The notes under the pieces are model-generated. The model saw nothing but the letters and a program-made list of their open reading frames with translations, made no database searches and was not told the origin of the DNA. Shown piece by piece: positions 24,646 to 33,935 of a stretch of DNA of 64,000 nt. The stretch is taken from positions 186,001 through 250,000 of the forward strand of contig CAWCSS010000003.1 in the NCBI GenBank assembly GCA_963798325.1, read 5' to 3'. The translations under genes were made by a program, and so were the position numbers. The DNA is from Solirubrobacter sp963798325. GTDB taxonomy: Bacteria > Actinomycetota > Thermoleophilia > Solirubrobacterales > Solirubrobacteraceae. Position 1 is the stretch's first letter. Every line of letters starts with the position of its first letter.

Positions 24646-27582
24646 TTACGGGTTCGTGGTCGAGAGCGTGTAGGTCAGCGTCTTGCTGTAGGTGCCCGTG
24701 CGCAGCGGGTCGGTGCGGTCGATGTGCTGACGGAAGGTGACCGACACGACATCGTTGGACACCGGCCCGGAGTAGGTCAGCAGCGTCAGCGGCGAGCCGC
24801 TGACGAACGCGAACGCGCCCGCGTTGGCCTTGGCCTGCAGCGCCGTCGGGAGCGAGTACGCCCCGTTGACGAGGTGCCCGGGGGCGTTGCTTGAGGGATC
24901 GGCGACGCTCAGGGTCGCGTCACCCGCGGTCGAGATCACGGTCGCGGTCGTGGACGCGTCGTAGTCGGCGGTCACGCCCGGCTGGAACGGAGCGAACGCC
25001 GGCGGCGCGCCGAGCACGACCGACAGCGTCGCCGGCACGGTGCCGCCGACCGGGGTCGTCGGCGGGGCGACGATCGCCACGTCGGCGTGCGAGACGTCGA
25101 AGAAGACGTTGCCGATCGCCTCGATCTTGATCCGCGCCTTGGCCGCCGTCACGTTCGGCACGACGGTGCTGAACGACCCGTCGTTGGGCGTGGACGCCGC
25201 GAGCACCGTTCCGAACGTCGAGCCGCCGTCGGTGGACAGGCTGATCTTGACGTTGGCGACGTTGATCGGCGCGACGTCGGTGCCCGCCACGTCCCACGTG
25301 ATCGTCACCGGCGCGGTGCCGTAGACGTTCTGGGGGATGGCCCACGAGGTGACGCGGAACGGCCCGGCGAACGGCGCCAGCGTGAGCTTGGTCGCCGCGC
25401 TGCCGATCCCGCCGCCGCCGAGCTTGGCGTCCCGGGCGGTGAGGCGGAAGTTCAGCGTGCGGTCGCCGAGCACGCCGACCCAGTCGGCGGTCGGCAGGAA
25501 CTCGCTGAAGCAGTCCACCGTCGCCTGCGGGACCGGGGCGGTGGCCGGTGTGGGCGCGGCCGGGCAGGCGCCGGTGGCCGCGTTGGTGTTCCCGGCCAGG
25601 ATCTGCGCCATGTCCGGGAACACGCGAGTGGGGTTGGCCGTCGTCATGTTCTCGCCCGGCGAGGGCGTGAGCAGCGTGTCGGTCGCGCTGACCTGCGCGG
25701 CGACGCCGAACTGGCGGAACAGCGGGCCGTTGCGCTTGACGTTGTCGACCAACGCCGTGCCGGTCGTGCCGCCCACGTCGTTCTGCTCCCACATGTACGT
25801 GAGCGGGTCGTTGTCGGCGTCGGTCGCGCTGCCGGTCAGCGCGAACGGCGTGCGCAGCGGGATCGTGTAGGCGGGCGTCGTCGTCACCTCGGGGGCGTGG
25901 TTGCCCGTCGGCGTGACGAAGAAGCCGCGGTTCTGGACCGCGCCGCCCTTGACGGACTCGCCGACCATGCCCGTGACGCCCGTCCCGGTGAAGCCCAGCG
26001 CCTCGAGGTCGAGACCGGCGAACGTACCGCCGAACTCGACCTGGAAGCCGACGTTGAGCAGCGGGCCCTCGTCACGGCCCGCCCACGGCTGGACGGTGAC
26101 CGTCGCGCCCGCGGGCATGATCGCCTGCAGCGCGCTGGTGATCCCGGCGATCGTGTAGTTGCCGCCGCGCACGATCGGGACGGTCGTCGCGCGGCCGTAG
26201 CTGAGCGTGAACGAGTCGCCGTTGGTGTCGAAGCCATTGAGCGAGACGAGCTGCACCTCGTCCTTGGCCGGGCGTTCCTTTGACGTGTAGGCGGTGATCT
26301 CGTCGTAGCTGCGCTGGGAGAAGTACGGGTCCGAGTGCGGCTGCAGGTTGTCCTGGCGGCAGATGCCCGCGTAGGCCATGATCGAGGAGCCCGAGCCGGG
26401 CTCGACCGACGTCGGGCCGTTGCGGTTGCGGCCCGAGCAGTTCAGCTGCGTGCCGTTGAAGGTGTGATTGCCGGCGAACTGGTGACCCATCTCGTGCGCC
26501 ACGTAGTCGACGGCCATGAAGTCACCGACCGGGGTCGGCAGGCCGGTGCAGCCCCACGCCTTGGCGCCGCGGCCGACGACCGCCAGCTGCGCGATGCCGC
26601 CGCCGTTGATGCCGAGCGCGATGTGCCCGATGTCGTAGTTGGACGCACCGATGATCTGCCCGATCACGATCTGGTTGCGCTTGAGCAGCGGGCCCGAGCA
26701 GCCCGCGCCGGCCTGGAAGGCCGTGTAACAGGCGGGGCCGCCGCACGGGCCGCCGCGCTCGCTCATCGCCGCCGCGGTGTTGAGGTTGAGCTTGTCGGTC
26801 TGGTTGATCAACACCAGCCGGATCGCCAGCTCGTCCTCGTAGATCTGGTCGACGCGATTGATCAGCGTGACCTTGGCCGCGGTCACGTTGGCGGCCCCGA
26901 AGTAGGTGGCGTAGCTCGGGTCGGTGACGAGTGCGAGGCGGTACGTGCGCAGCTGGACGTCCGGCCCGGCGGTCACGCCGGCACCGAGGGCGTCGCCCGG
27001 CTCCGCGTCCAGCAGGTCCTCTTGATCGGTCGTGCGCGAGTCGTCGGGCTTGGCGTCACGCGTGTAGTAGCTGACGTAGGTGCTCGTGTCGCCGTGGTAG
27101 TACGGGTCGATGTACCACGCGCCGCGGGCCGAGCGGACCGATGCGTGGAAGCCGAGCGGCGTCGAATCCGCGCGCAGCGTCGCCGTCGGGTCATCCAGCC
27201 CGACACCCGAGTAGGTCGAGATCTCCGGATGCGCGGCCGCGAGGTCCGCCTCCATGATCGGCGACTCCACGATCGCGAACCGCTGCAGCGCGCCGTCCGG
27301 CCCCGGGATCGAGATCACCACGTCCGACGGGCCGACCGCCGCCCTGCTGCGCAGCCCGATCGTCTTCGCCGCGGACAGATCGGCCCGCAGACCGGGCTGG
27401 TCGAGCGTGAACGCGCGATACGCCCGCGGATGGACCTCCGCCGCGGCCCCGCCGCGCGTGGCCGGCAGCGCGCCGGCCACCGGATCCCAGTCCGACTGCG
27501 CCTGCGCCGCGCCCGGCGCCGCGAAGGCCACTGCCATCGCCGCCAGCGCGCCCATCACCGGCCGTCGCATCGATCCCTGCAT
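24646..27582 (-). CDS. Secreted M12-like (reprolysin-type) zinc metalloprotease
   Basis: This 978-residue exported protease has a signal peptide (MRRPVMGALAAMAVAFAAPGA with AQA-type cleavage). A pro-region of about 190 residues is followed by a metzincin catalytic domain with the zinc motif HEMGHQFAGNH near residue 360. The motif is followed by a cysteine- and glycine-rich loop and SIMAYAGIC, which contains the Met-turn. The rest carries several beta-sandwich or Ig-like domains, including VTWDVAGTDVAPINVANVKI, that may bind polymers. It resembles reprolysin-family proteins of soil bacteria. A second in-frame ATG four codons later is an equally good start. Confidence 0.92.
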   Translation of the reverse strand: MQGSMRRPVMGALAAMAVAFAAPGAAQAQSDWDPVAGALPATRGGAAAEVHPRAYRAFTLDQPGLRADLSAAKTIGLRSRAAVGPSDVVISIPGPDGALQRFAIVESPIMEADLAAAHPEISTYSGVGLDDPTATLRADSTPLGFHASVRSARGAWYIDPYYHGDTSTYVSYYTRDAKPDDSRTTDQEDLLDAEPGDALGAGVTAGPDVQLRTYRLALVTDPSYATYFGAANVTAAKVTLINRVDQIYEDELAIRLVLINQTDKLNLNTAAAMSERGGPCGGPACYTAFQAGAGCSGPLLKRNQIVIGQIIGASNYDIGHIALGINGGGIAQLAVVGRGAKAWGCTGLPTPVGDFMAVDYVAHEMGHQFAGNHTFNGTQLNCSGRNRNGPTSVEPGSGSSIMAYAGICRQDNLQPHSDPYFSQRSYDEITAYTSKERPAKDEVQLVSLNGFDTNGDSFTLSYGRATTVPIVRGGNYTIAGITSALQAIMPAGATVTVQPWAGRDEGPLLNVGFQVEFGGTFAGLDLEALGFTGTGVTGMVGESVKGGAVQNRGFFVTPTGNHAPEVTTTPAYTIPLRTPFALTGSATDADNDPLTYMWEQNDVGGTTGTALVDNVKRNGPLFRQFGVAAQVSATDTLLTPSPGENMTTANPTRVFPDMAQILAGNTNAATGACPAAPTPATAPVPQATVDCFSEFLPTADWVGVLGDRTLNFRLTARDAKLGGGGIGSAATKLTLAPFAGPFRVTSWAIPQNVYGTAPVTITWDVAGTDVAPINVANVKISLSTDGGSTFGTVLAASTPNDGSFSTVVPNVTAAKARIKIEAIGNVFFDVSHADVAIVAPPTTPVGGTVPATLSVVLGAPPAFAPFQPGVTADYDASTTATVISTAGDATLSVADPSSNAPGHLVNGAYSLPTALQAKANAGAFAFVSGSPLTLLTYSGPVSNDVVSVTFRQHIDRTDPLRTGTYSKTLTYTLSTTNP

Positions 27583-27815
27583 TCAAGACCCCTTCCCCAT
27601 GCGAGGCCCGCTCCATCGGCCCTCCGACGGCCCATCTTCGCCCATTCACTGAGGGATGGTCAAACGGGAACCGTCGGCGGCCGGCACGGCGGCGTCGCTC
27701 AGCGGGCCGCCGGGTCACCAGGCATGGGCGACCATGCGTCCGAGGCGCATCGCTTCCATCACCCGAAATGTATGAGCCTTTCCGACGGCAGAGGGCTTAG
27801 GTTCGAAGGCTTACC
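27583..27815. other. Divergent intergenic region
   Basis: This 233-bp spacer separates the M12 protease and the DUF1254 gene. Apart from a copy of the 17-bp palindrome near the DUF1254 gene I see no gene or repeat. Confidence 0.5.
27760..27776. promoter_or_regulatory. 17-bp palindrome, one mismatch, before DUF1254 gene
   Basis: TCACCCGAAATGTATGA keeps the left arm and spacing, while the right arm is GTATGA instead of GGATGA. It lies 39 bp before the DUF1254 gene. Confidence 0.5.
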
Positions 27816-28907
27816 ATGCGTGCCGTCGACACGACACCGGCCGCGCTCGCCGAGGCGGCCTTCCTGAGCGCGTACCCGCTGCTCGCGGCGCGGCGGCGGT
27901 TGGCCGAGGCGACGGCGGTCGCGGAGCCCGAGCCGGCCACGCTGCGCGCGCCGCTGAACACCCTGGTGCACCGTCGCGCGACCCCCGACACGCTGCGCTG
28001 CTCGGCCTGGCTCGATCTCGGGAGCGAGCCGCTCGTGCTGTCGGTCCCGAACACCCGCGGGCGCTACTACGCGCTCTGGCTGCGCGACGCGTGGGGTGAG
28101 GTGTTCGCGACGCTCGGCGCCCGGACCACGGGAACCGGCCACCGCACGTTCGTCGTGATCGGCCCCCGCCACCGCGGGATGCGGCTGCCGGCCGGGCTCA
28201 CCCCGATCGCCTCACCGACGCGCGTCGTGCGCATCACGGGGTGCATCGAGGCCGTGAGCCAGAGCGACACCGCCGCCCAGGACGGGTTCCGCCTGACGCC
28301 GCTGCTCGCCGCCGTCGACCAGCCGCCCCGCGAGCCGCTCGCGCCGATCGGGGACATCGAGCGGATGCCGGCGGCGACCTTCTTCGCCACGGTGGCGCGA
28401 CTGGCCGCCGACGATCCCCCCGACCGCGCGCGTCGCGAGATGCTCGAGCGCCTGCGCGGACTCGAGGCCGAGGCCGGCCTCGAGCGCGGCGTCCAGCGCG
28501 GCTGGGCGGCCGTGCGCGCCGCCTGCGAGCCCGTCCCGGACGACCGCGGCTGGGAGCGAGTGGCGACCGACCCGGCGCCTGACGTGTTCCACGCGCGCGC
28601 CGGCGTCGACAGCGAGGGGCGCCCGCTGTCCGGCGAGCACCGCTACGTGCTGCGCTTCGACCCGGACGCCGTGCCGCCCGTGCACGGCTTCTGGGAGCTG
28701 AACACCGGTGCGCGGTCGATCGGCGACCGCCACCCGCTCGCGCTCGCGCTCGACGGCGCGCTCACCGTCCACATCCAGCACGCCCCGCCGTCACGCGCCC
28801 GGCGCTGGAACTGGCTCCCGGCGCCGGCCGGGGACTTCAGCGCCGAGTTGCACCTCTACTGGCCGCGCGAGACGGCGTGGTCCCCGCCGGCGATCACGCG
28901 GCTGTAG
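27816..28907 (+). CDS. DUF1254/DUF1214 family protein
   Basis: This 363-residue protein matches the DUF1254-DUF1214 family. The N-terminal part has FLSAYPLLAARRRL and NTLVHRRATPDTLRCSAWLDL, with VPNTRGRYYALWLRDAWGEVF; the C-terminal part has HRYVLRFDPDAVPPVHGFWE and NTGARSIGDRHPL, the family's paired motifs. No signal peptide is visible, unlike many family members that are exported. The biochemical function is unknown. It stands alone, with a hairpin directly after it and a variant of the recurring palindrome before it. Confidence 0.85.
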   Translation: MRAVDTTPAALAEAAFLSAYPLLAARRRLAEATAVAEPEPATLRAPLNTLVHRRATPDTLRCSAWLDLGSEPLVLSVPNTRGRYYALWLRDAWGEVFATLGARTTGTGHRTFVVIGPRHRGMRLPAGLTPIASPTRVVRITGCIEAVSQSDTAAQDGFRLTPLLAAVDQPPREPLAPIGDIERMPAATFFATVARLAADDPPDRARREMLERLRGLEAEAGLERGVQRGWAAVRAACEPVPDDRGWERVATDPAPDVFHARAGVDSEGRPLSGEHRYVLRFDPDAVPPVHGFWELNTGARSIGDRHPLALALDGALTVHIQHAPPSRARRWNWLPAPAGDFSAELHLYWPRETAWSPPAITRL

Positions 28908-28915
28908 GTCGACGA

Positions 28916-28939
28916 GCCGCCCGCAACAAGGCGGGCGGC
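28916..28939. terminator. Hairpin after DUF1254 gene
   Basis: GCCGCCCGC-AACAAG-GCGGGCGGC forms a perfect 9-bp GC stem with a 6-base loop, starting 8 bp after the stop codon. It can serve the convergent DUF6325-like gene as well. Confidence 0.7.
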
Positions 28940-29042
28940 CCGAACGCGGGTGCCTACCGGCGGCGACGGGCGACCCGGCGACTGGTGCGCCGAGCGACCC
29001 TGCGTGATCCGAACACAGCGGTCCTCCTGGTCGTGGGATGGG

Positions 29043-29588
29043 TCAACGCGTCGGAGCGCCGGTCTCGATGGCGTGCAGCGACTCGGCCTCCTCGGCCGTC
29101 ACGAGGCCGATCTCCACGAGATCCAGCGGGCTGATGAAGCCGTCGCTGATGCGGAAGCCGCCGGCGCGCATGATCGCGTCGCGCAGCCCCACCGCCCAGT
29201 GATGCTCGATCAGCACCAGCGCCGCGGCGGTGTCGTTCGGGATGTCCTCCAGCACGTCCCAGTCGTCGTCATCATCGGAGAAGACGTCGACGCCGCCGGC
29301 CATGTCCGCGCCCCCGGCGGCGGCACCGGGCTCGATGCCCTCCTCGCCCTCGATGCCGAGGCCGATCAGCGCCCCGACCACGCGCCCGAGCTCCTGCGCC
29401 TCCGCACCGGTGAGGTTGCTCAGGTGCGCCACCTCGATCGCTCCGGCGGCGTCCTTGAAGACCGCCAGCGAATCGATCACGCGCACCGTGTCGCTGTCGC
29501 GCAGCCGCTGGAGCTCCTCGATGATCTCGCCCCTGAAGTCGGGGTGGTTGAAGCCGAGAACGAGCAGCTGTACGGGTCCGATGGCCAC
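29043..29588 (-). CDS. DUF6325-like protein with acidic central insert
   Basis: This 181-residue protein of the DUF6325 kind has a ferredoxin-like N-terminal half (VQLLVLGFNHPDFRGEIIEE, then RVIDSLAVFKDAAG). A small Gly-rich segment precedes a very acidic stretch (DVFSDDDDDWD) and a C-terminal half with VLIEHHWAVGLRDAI. I chose the GTG at 29588 because GGAGGGAC lies 4 bases before it and it begins directly with the conserved strand; a longer start at 29636 is possible. A related gene lies at 36.4 kb, and both are preceded by the 17-bp palindrome. The function is unknown. Confidence 0.8.
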   Translation of the reverse strand: MAIGPVQLLVLGFNHPDFRGEIIEELQRLRDSDTVRVIDSLAVFKDAAGAIEVAHLSNLTGAEAQELGRVVGALIGLGIEGEEGIEPGAAAGGADMAGGVDVFSDDDDDWDVLEDIPNDTAAALVLIEHHWAVGLRDAIMRAGGFRISDGFISPLDLVEIGLVTAEEAESLHAIETGAPTR

Positions 29589-29651
29589 GACGGTCCCTCC
29601 GGTCGATTCGTTGTCAGCCGCGAACGCTGACCGCAACCGCCTCCGGAGGCA

Positions 29652-29668
29652 TCATCCGAACCGGATGA
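29652..29668. promoter_or_regulatory. 17-bp palindrome, perfect arms
   Basis: TCATCCGAACCGGATGA is the most symmetrical copy, with 7-base arms TCATCCG and CGGATGA. It lies 63 bp before the DUF6325-like GTG and 107 bp before the divergent MalT-like regulator gene. Confidence 0.7.
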
Positions 29669-29775
29669 GACGGGTCAGGGCGGCTGTCAGGGTCGGCGAG
29701 GGGGTGTGTACCCCCCCTGGCAGCGTGCCGGTTGGCGTCCTTGTTCCGCGATCTCCACCCAGAGATGCTGCGCCT

Positions 29776-31893
29776 ATGTCCGCAGCCCTCCTTCTCGACG
29801 CGGCGCCCACCACGTTCGGCGCCCGCAGGCGCGCCGGTGTGCGGCGGCCGCGACTGGTCGCGATGCTCACCGACCCGCGCACCGCGCCGGTCATCGTGCT
29901 CGTGGCGCCCGCGGGTTTCGGCAAGACGGCGCTGCTGGCCGAGTGGGCGGCACGTGACCCGCGTCCGTTCGCGTGGGTCACGCTGAACGCCGGTCACGAC
30001 CATGCGAGCCGTCTGTTGCGCTCGGTCGCGGCGAGCGTCGACGCCGCCAAGGCGGACGCCGCCGACGGCCGCGTCGTGCTCGTGCTCGACGACGTTGACC
30101 GCCTGCACAGCGTCGGCGCTCACGACACCCTGGCGGCGATCGTCAGCCAGCTCCCCGACGACGTGACGGTCGCCCTCGCCTCGCGCTCGGAGCCGCCGGT
30201 GCCGATCGCGCGGCTGCGCGCCGAGGGCCTGGTCACCGAGCTGCGCCACAGCGAGCTGGCCATGACCCGCGCGGAGGCCGCGGCGCTGCTCAACGGCACC
30301 GACCTCCGCCTCGGGCGCGACGACCTCGACGCGCTCGTCCGCAACACCGAAGGCTGGCCGGCGGCGCTGTCGCTGGCGATGCGCACCCTCGCCGATCAGC
30401 CCGCCGCGGGCCTTGGCGCGTCGCGCTTCGGCGGCAGCGACCGGATGATGGCGGAGTACCTGCGTGACGAGGTGCTGGCCGGCCTCTCGACGCAGCAGCG
30501 TCTGTTCGTCCGCCGCACCGCGATCCTCGACGTCCTCTGCGCCCCGGCCTGTGACCGCGTGCTCGCGGGGGCCGGCTCGGACGCCATCCTCGCCGAACTG
30601 GTGCGGACCGGGTTCCCGCTGGTGGCGATCGACCGCACCGGCGAGCGCTACCGCCTGCACCGCCTGCTGAGCGACCTGCTGCGCGCCGAGCTGTGCCGCG
30701 TGGAGCCCGAGCTGGAGGCGGAGCTGCACCGCCGCGCCAGCGCCTGGTACGGGCAGACGGGTGACCGCGACCGCGGCGTGCGGCACGCGCTGGCGGCGGA
30801 CGAGCTCGGGCGCGCGGGCGATCTGGTGTGGGACGGCGTGCCGCACTCGATCGAGCAGGGCTCGAGCGCCGCCGTCGAGCACCAGCTGAGCCAGTTCAGC
30901 AACGCTCAGGTCGCCGCGCACCCCCGCCTCGCCCTGGCCAGCGCGGCCACGAGCCTCGCCCACGGCGGGGGCGACGTCGCGGAGTACTGGCTGCAGGCCG
31001 CCGCCTCAGGCGCCGAGGGCTCGCTCGCGGGCGCAGTGGCGGCGTTGCGCGCGGCGCTCGGGCGCGAGGGCCTGCACCAGATGGCCGTGGACGCCGGCGA
31101 GGCGTCGGCGCTGCTCGCGCCCGACAGCCCGTGTCAGGCGCTGTGCGGGCTGCTGAGCGGGGTCGCAGAGCACCTGCGCGGTGACGCCGAGACGGCACGG
31201 CACACGCTCGAGCGGGCGGCGCGGCGAGCGGCCGTCCCCGCCCCGCACGTGCAGGCGTTGTGCCTCGCCCAGCTCGCCCTGATCGCGGTCGACGAGGGTG
31301 ATTGGGAGGCGGCCGCGCGCCTGAGCACGCGCGGGCGCTCGCAGACCGCACGCTACGGGCTCGCCCGCTATCCGACGGCCGCGCTCGTGCTGGCGGTGGC
31401 GGCCCTCGTGGACGCGCAGCGCGGCCGTGTCGATCAGGCGCGCGACGACGCCGCGACGGCCGCCGAGCTGCTCGAGCGGCTGAGTGAGTTCGCACCGTGG
31501 CATGAGCTCGAGGTGCGGATCGTGCTCGTCCGCGCCGCCCTGCGCCTGAGCGACCTCAACGGCGCCCGCGCCCTGCTCGCCGGGGCGCAGCGCCTCGCGG
31601 CACGGCAACCCGAGGCGATCACGCTGCGGCGCTGGTGCGAAGAGGCGACCGAGGACGTGCGGGCCTTCGCGGACGCCGCCTGCCGGTTGCCCGCGTCGCT
31701 GACCGCGGCGGAGCTGAAGATCCTGCAGTTCCTCCCGACCCATCTGTCCTTCCGGGAGATCGCCGAGCTGACCTTCGTGTCCGCCAACACGGTCAAGACC
31801 CAGGCGAACGCGGTCTATCGCAAGCTCGACGTCCGCTCGCGCTCTGAGGCGGTCGCCAGCGCGCGCGAGCTCGGTCTGCTGACCGAGTCCTAG
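29776..31893 (+). CDS. MalT/LuxR-type large ATP-binding regulator
   Basis: This 705-residue STAND-type transcription factor begins with an NTPase domain, Walker A APAGFGKTALL near residue 45 and Walker B VVLVLDDVDR. It continues with a winged region (RYRLHRLLSDLLRAEL), TPR-like helical repeats from about 350 to 620, and a LuxR helix-turn-helix at the end (LTAAELKILQFLPTHLSFREI with VSANTVKTQANAVYRKL). These proteins usually switch on ligand and ATP binding. ATG 29776 was chosen because the P-loop domain begins shortly after. Its end overlaps the convergent response regulator by four bases. Its inducer is unknown; it may act on the palindrome 107 bp upstream. Confidence 0.92.
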   Translation: MSAALLLDAAPTTFGARRRAGVRRPRLVAMLTDPRTAPVIVLVAPAGFGKTALLAEWAARDPRPFAWVTLNAGHDHASRLLRSVAASVDAAKADAADGRVVLVLDDVDRLHSVGAHDTLAAIVSQLPDDVTVALASRSEPPVPIARLRAEGLVTELRHSELAMTRAEAAALLNGTDLRLGRDDLDALVRNTEGWPAALSLAMRTLADQPAAGLGASRFGGSDRMMAEYLRDEVLAGLSTQQRLFVRRTAILDVLCAPACDRVLAGAGSDAILAELVRTGFPLVAIDRTGERYRLHRLLSDLLRAELCRVEPELEAELHRRASAWYGQTGDRDRGVRHALAADELGRAGDLVWDGVPHSIEQGSSAAVEHQLSQFSNAQVAAHPRLALASAATSLAHGGGDVAEYWLQAAASGAEGSLAGAVAALRAALGREGLHQMAVDAGEASALLAPDSPCQALCGLLSGVAEHLRGDAETARHTLERAARRAAVPAPHVQALCLAQLALIAVDEGDWEAAARLSTRGRSQTARYGLARYPTAALVLAVAALVDAQRGRVDQARDDAATAAELLERLSEFAPWHELEVRIVLVRAALRLSDLNGARALLAGAQRLAARQPEAITLRRWCEEATEDVRAFADAACRLPASLTAAELKILQFLPTHLSFREIAELTFVSANTVKTQANAVYRKLDVRSRSEAVASARELGLLTES

Positions 31894-32615
31894 TCCTGGC
31901 CGGCGAGGTAGATGAGCGCCGCCTTGACCCGGCGGCTCACATCCTCCTGCTGAGCCAGGCCGAGCTTCATGAAGATCGAGTGGATGTGCTTCTCGACGGC
32001 GCGCTTGCTCAGGAACAACTCCGCGGCGATCGCCTGGTTGCTCTTGCCCTGCGCGATCAGGCCGAGCAGCTCCAGCTCGCGCCGTGTGAGCTCGGTCAGC
32101 GGCGAGTCCGCGCCGGCGGTGCGCGCCGCGATCAGCGCCTCGACCACCTTCGCGTCGACCACCGAGCCGCCGGCCGCGACCTCGTAGACGGCTGACACCA
32201 GGTGCTCGCGGTCGCGCAGGCGATCCTTGAGCAGGTACGCGCGGCGGTCCGAGCCGCCGTCGAGCAGCAGCAGGCCGTAGCGCGGGTCGGCGTACTGGCT
32301 GACGACCACGACGCCGATCTCCGGGTGCGTCTCGCGCAGGCGGTTGGCGAACATGACGCCCTCCGCGTCCCCCGACGGCGGCATGCGGATGTCGGTCACG
32401 ACGACGTCCGGGAGCTCACGCTCCACCGTCTCGGCAAGTTGACGGCCGTCCTCGCAGGTGGCCACCAGATCGACCCGCGGATCGGTCTCGAGCAGGTGGC
32501 GCAGCGCCTCGCGGACGAGGTAGTTGTCGTCGGCAACGACGACGCGCAGCCCAGCAATGGTTTCCGGAGCCGGTGGCGTACTCGGACTCGCCCCCGGGGA
32601 CAAGCTTTCCCCCAC
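31890..32615 (-). CDS. NarL/LuxR-type response regulator
   Basis: This two-component regulator of about 241 residues has a receiver domain with VVVADDNYLVREAL and phosphoacceptor Asp in VTDIRMPPSGD. The YLLKDRL segment and a LuxR output domain (LTRRELELLGLIAQGKSNQAIAAEL with SKRAVEKHIHSIFMKLGL) follow. GTG 32615 is the best start, giving a short 25-residue lead-in; a longer N-terminus has no family support. No kinase is adjacent, so it is an orphan unless it pairs with the NarL-type kinases at 6 or 38 kb. A variant palindrome lies 50 bp upstream. Confidence 0.9.
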   Translation of the reverse strand: MGESLSPGASPSTPPAPETIAGLRVVVADDNYLVREALRHLLETDPRVDLVATCEDGRQLAETVERELPDVVVTDIRMPPSGDAEGVMFANRLRETHPEIGVVVVSQYADPRYGLLLLDGGSDRRAYLLKDRLRDREHLVSAVYEVAAGGSVVDAKVVEALIAARTAGADSPLTELTRRELELLGLIAQGKSNQAIAAELFLSKRAVEKHIHSIFMKLGLAQQEDVSRRVKAALIYLAGQD

Positions 32616-32665
32616 GTGCCCAACTATCTGTGGTCGCCTGGGGCAGGTCAAGCGCAGGACGCGAA

Positions 32666-32682
32666 TCACCCACTTCGCATGA
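32666..32682. promoter_or_regulatory. 17-bp palindrome variant between divergent genes
   Basis: TCACCCACTTCGCATGA keeps the outer arms, with one change in the right arm. It is 50 bp before the response regulator GTG and 35 bp before the small membrane protein ATG, so it could serve either. Confidence 0.5.
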
Positions 32683-32717
32683 GGACCGCGCGTAGGAAGG
32701 AGTAGACGATCCTGCGC

Positions 32718-33056
32718 ATGACCCAAACGTTCCACCAGCTGCCGCAGGCCCGCGGCAAGAAGCCGCAACCGCGCGAAGGAAGCCTGATCGCGGCGGTGCT
32801 GCTGTTCGGTTTTGCGCTGTTTCCGCGGATGTGGATTCTCGGGTTCTGGATCTTCTCGGACCTGCTCTCACAGGCCTTCGACGGCTGGCTGATCCCCACG
32901 GTGGGGTTCTTCCTGGCGCCCTGGACGACCCTGATGTGGGCCTGGATGTGGGCCATCGGCGACTCGAGCGTCAGCGGCTGGGAATGGATTCCGCTCGGCG
33001 TCGGCATCATCCTCGACCTGTGGTTCCTCGTCGTATCCGCGCGCTTGGCGCGCTAG
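32718..33056 (+). CDS. Small Trp-rich membrane protein (112 aa)
   Basis: This 112-residue membrane protein has a basic N-terminus (RGKKPQPREG) and about three hydrophobic helices (LIAAVLLFGFALFPRMWILG; GFFLAPWTTLMWAWMWAIG; LGVGIILDLWFLVVSARL). It is exceptionally rich in Trp. The organisation resembles small actinobacterial membrane proteins of unknown function. It lies directly before the BrkB-like gene and may be co-translated with it. A palindrome variant is 35 bp upstream. Confidence 0.75.
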   Translation: MTQTFHQLPQARGKKPQPREGSLIAAVLLFGFALFPRMWILGFWIFSDLLSQAFDGWLIPTVGFFLAPWTTLMWAWMWAIGDSSVSGWEWIPLGVGIILDLWFLVVSARLAR

Positions 33057-33935
33057 ACGTCGTCCAGCGGGCCCGCTCCGTCTTCTCGGCGTACGGTCGC
33101 CACGCGTGCTCGGAGCACGCGGCGGCGATCGCCTACCGGGTCCTGTTCTCGCTGGTCCCGTTCATCGCGCTGCTGGCCGCGATCGTCGACGCCGTGCTCC
33201 CGGACACGGCCCGGGCCGACGTGGTCGGCTGGCTGCTGGGCGCGTTCCCCGGAGACACCGTCGAGAACGGCGTCGAGCAGGAGCTCGCGGCCACCAGTCA
33301 CCTGCTCTCGCTGGCGGGAGTCATCGCCTTCATGGCGCTGGCCTGGACCGCGACCGGCATGACGCGGTCGCTGCGGATCGCGCTCGCGGTCGTCTGGGAG
33401 ACCGGCACGCGCCCGGCGTTCGTCCGCGCCAAGCTGCGCGACCTGGCGGCGCTCGGGGTCCTCGCCGCGCTGATCCTCGCCGTCTTCGCGCTCTCGCTGA
33501 TCACCCAGGTCGCGGTGCAGGCCGGCAGCGACCTCAGTTCAGCGCTGGGCTTCGGCGGGGCGGCGACGATACTCCCGCGCGTGGCCGAGCTGCTGGTCAC
33601 CGGCGCCGCCACGTTCGTCGGCCTGGTGCTCGTCTACCGCATGGCGGCGCCCGTCGCGGTCAGCGTCTCGGACGTCTGGCGCGCGACGCTGATGATCGCG
33701 ATCGGGATCGACGTGGGGCTGGCCATCTACGCGTTCTACCTGGTCAACATCGCCAATCTGAGCTCGATCTATGGGCCGCTCGGGGCGATCCTGGCGTTCC
33801 TGACGTTGCTCTACACGGCCGCGATCATGGTGCTCTTCGGCGCCGAGCTGATCGTCGCCCGCCTGAAGTCGCGGGAAAGCTCATCCGAAGCGGGTGATGC
33901 ACCCCAGGGGCGCACAGCCGACCATCCGAGCATGA
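33020..33935 (+). CDS. YihY/BrkB-family inner-membrane protein
   Basis: This membrane protein of about 300 residues belongs to the YihY/BrkB family, with six helices and the N-terminal signature HAAAIAYRVLFSLVPFIALLAA, followed by GMTRSLRIALAVVWE and the IYGPLGAILAFLTLLYTAAIMVLFGAEL block near the end. GTG 33020 overlaps the preceding gene; no ATG is available in the right place. The frame has no stop before the next gene: as written it reads through into the holin-phosphodiesterase protein. A single extra base near 33875 would end it at the TGA overlapping the next ATG. A genuine fusion cannot be excluded, but a palindrome copy inside the junction argues for two genes. Confidence 0.8.
33881..33897. 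promoter_or_regulatory. 17-bp palindrome at BrkB/phosphodiesterase junction
   Basis: TCATCCGAAGCGGGTGA lies 34 bp before the ATG of the holin-phosphodiesterase gene and within the apparent read-through of BrkB. The distance to the ATG equals that seen before the DUF6458 gene. Confidence 0.6.
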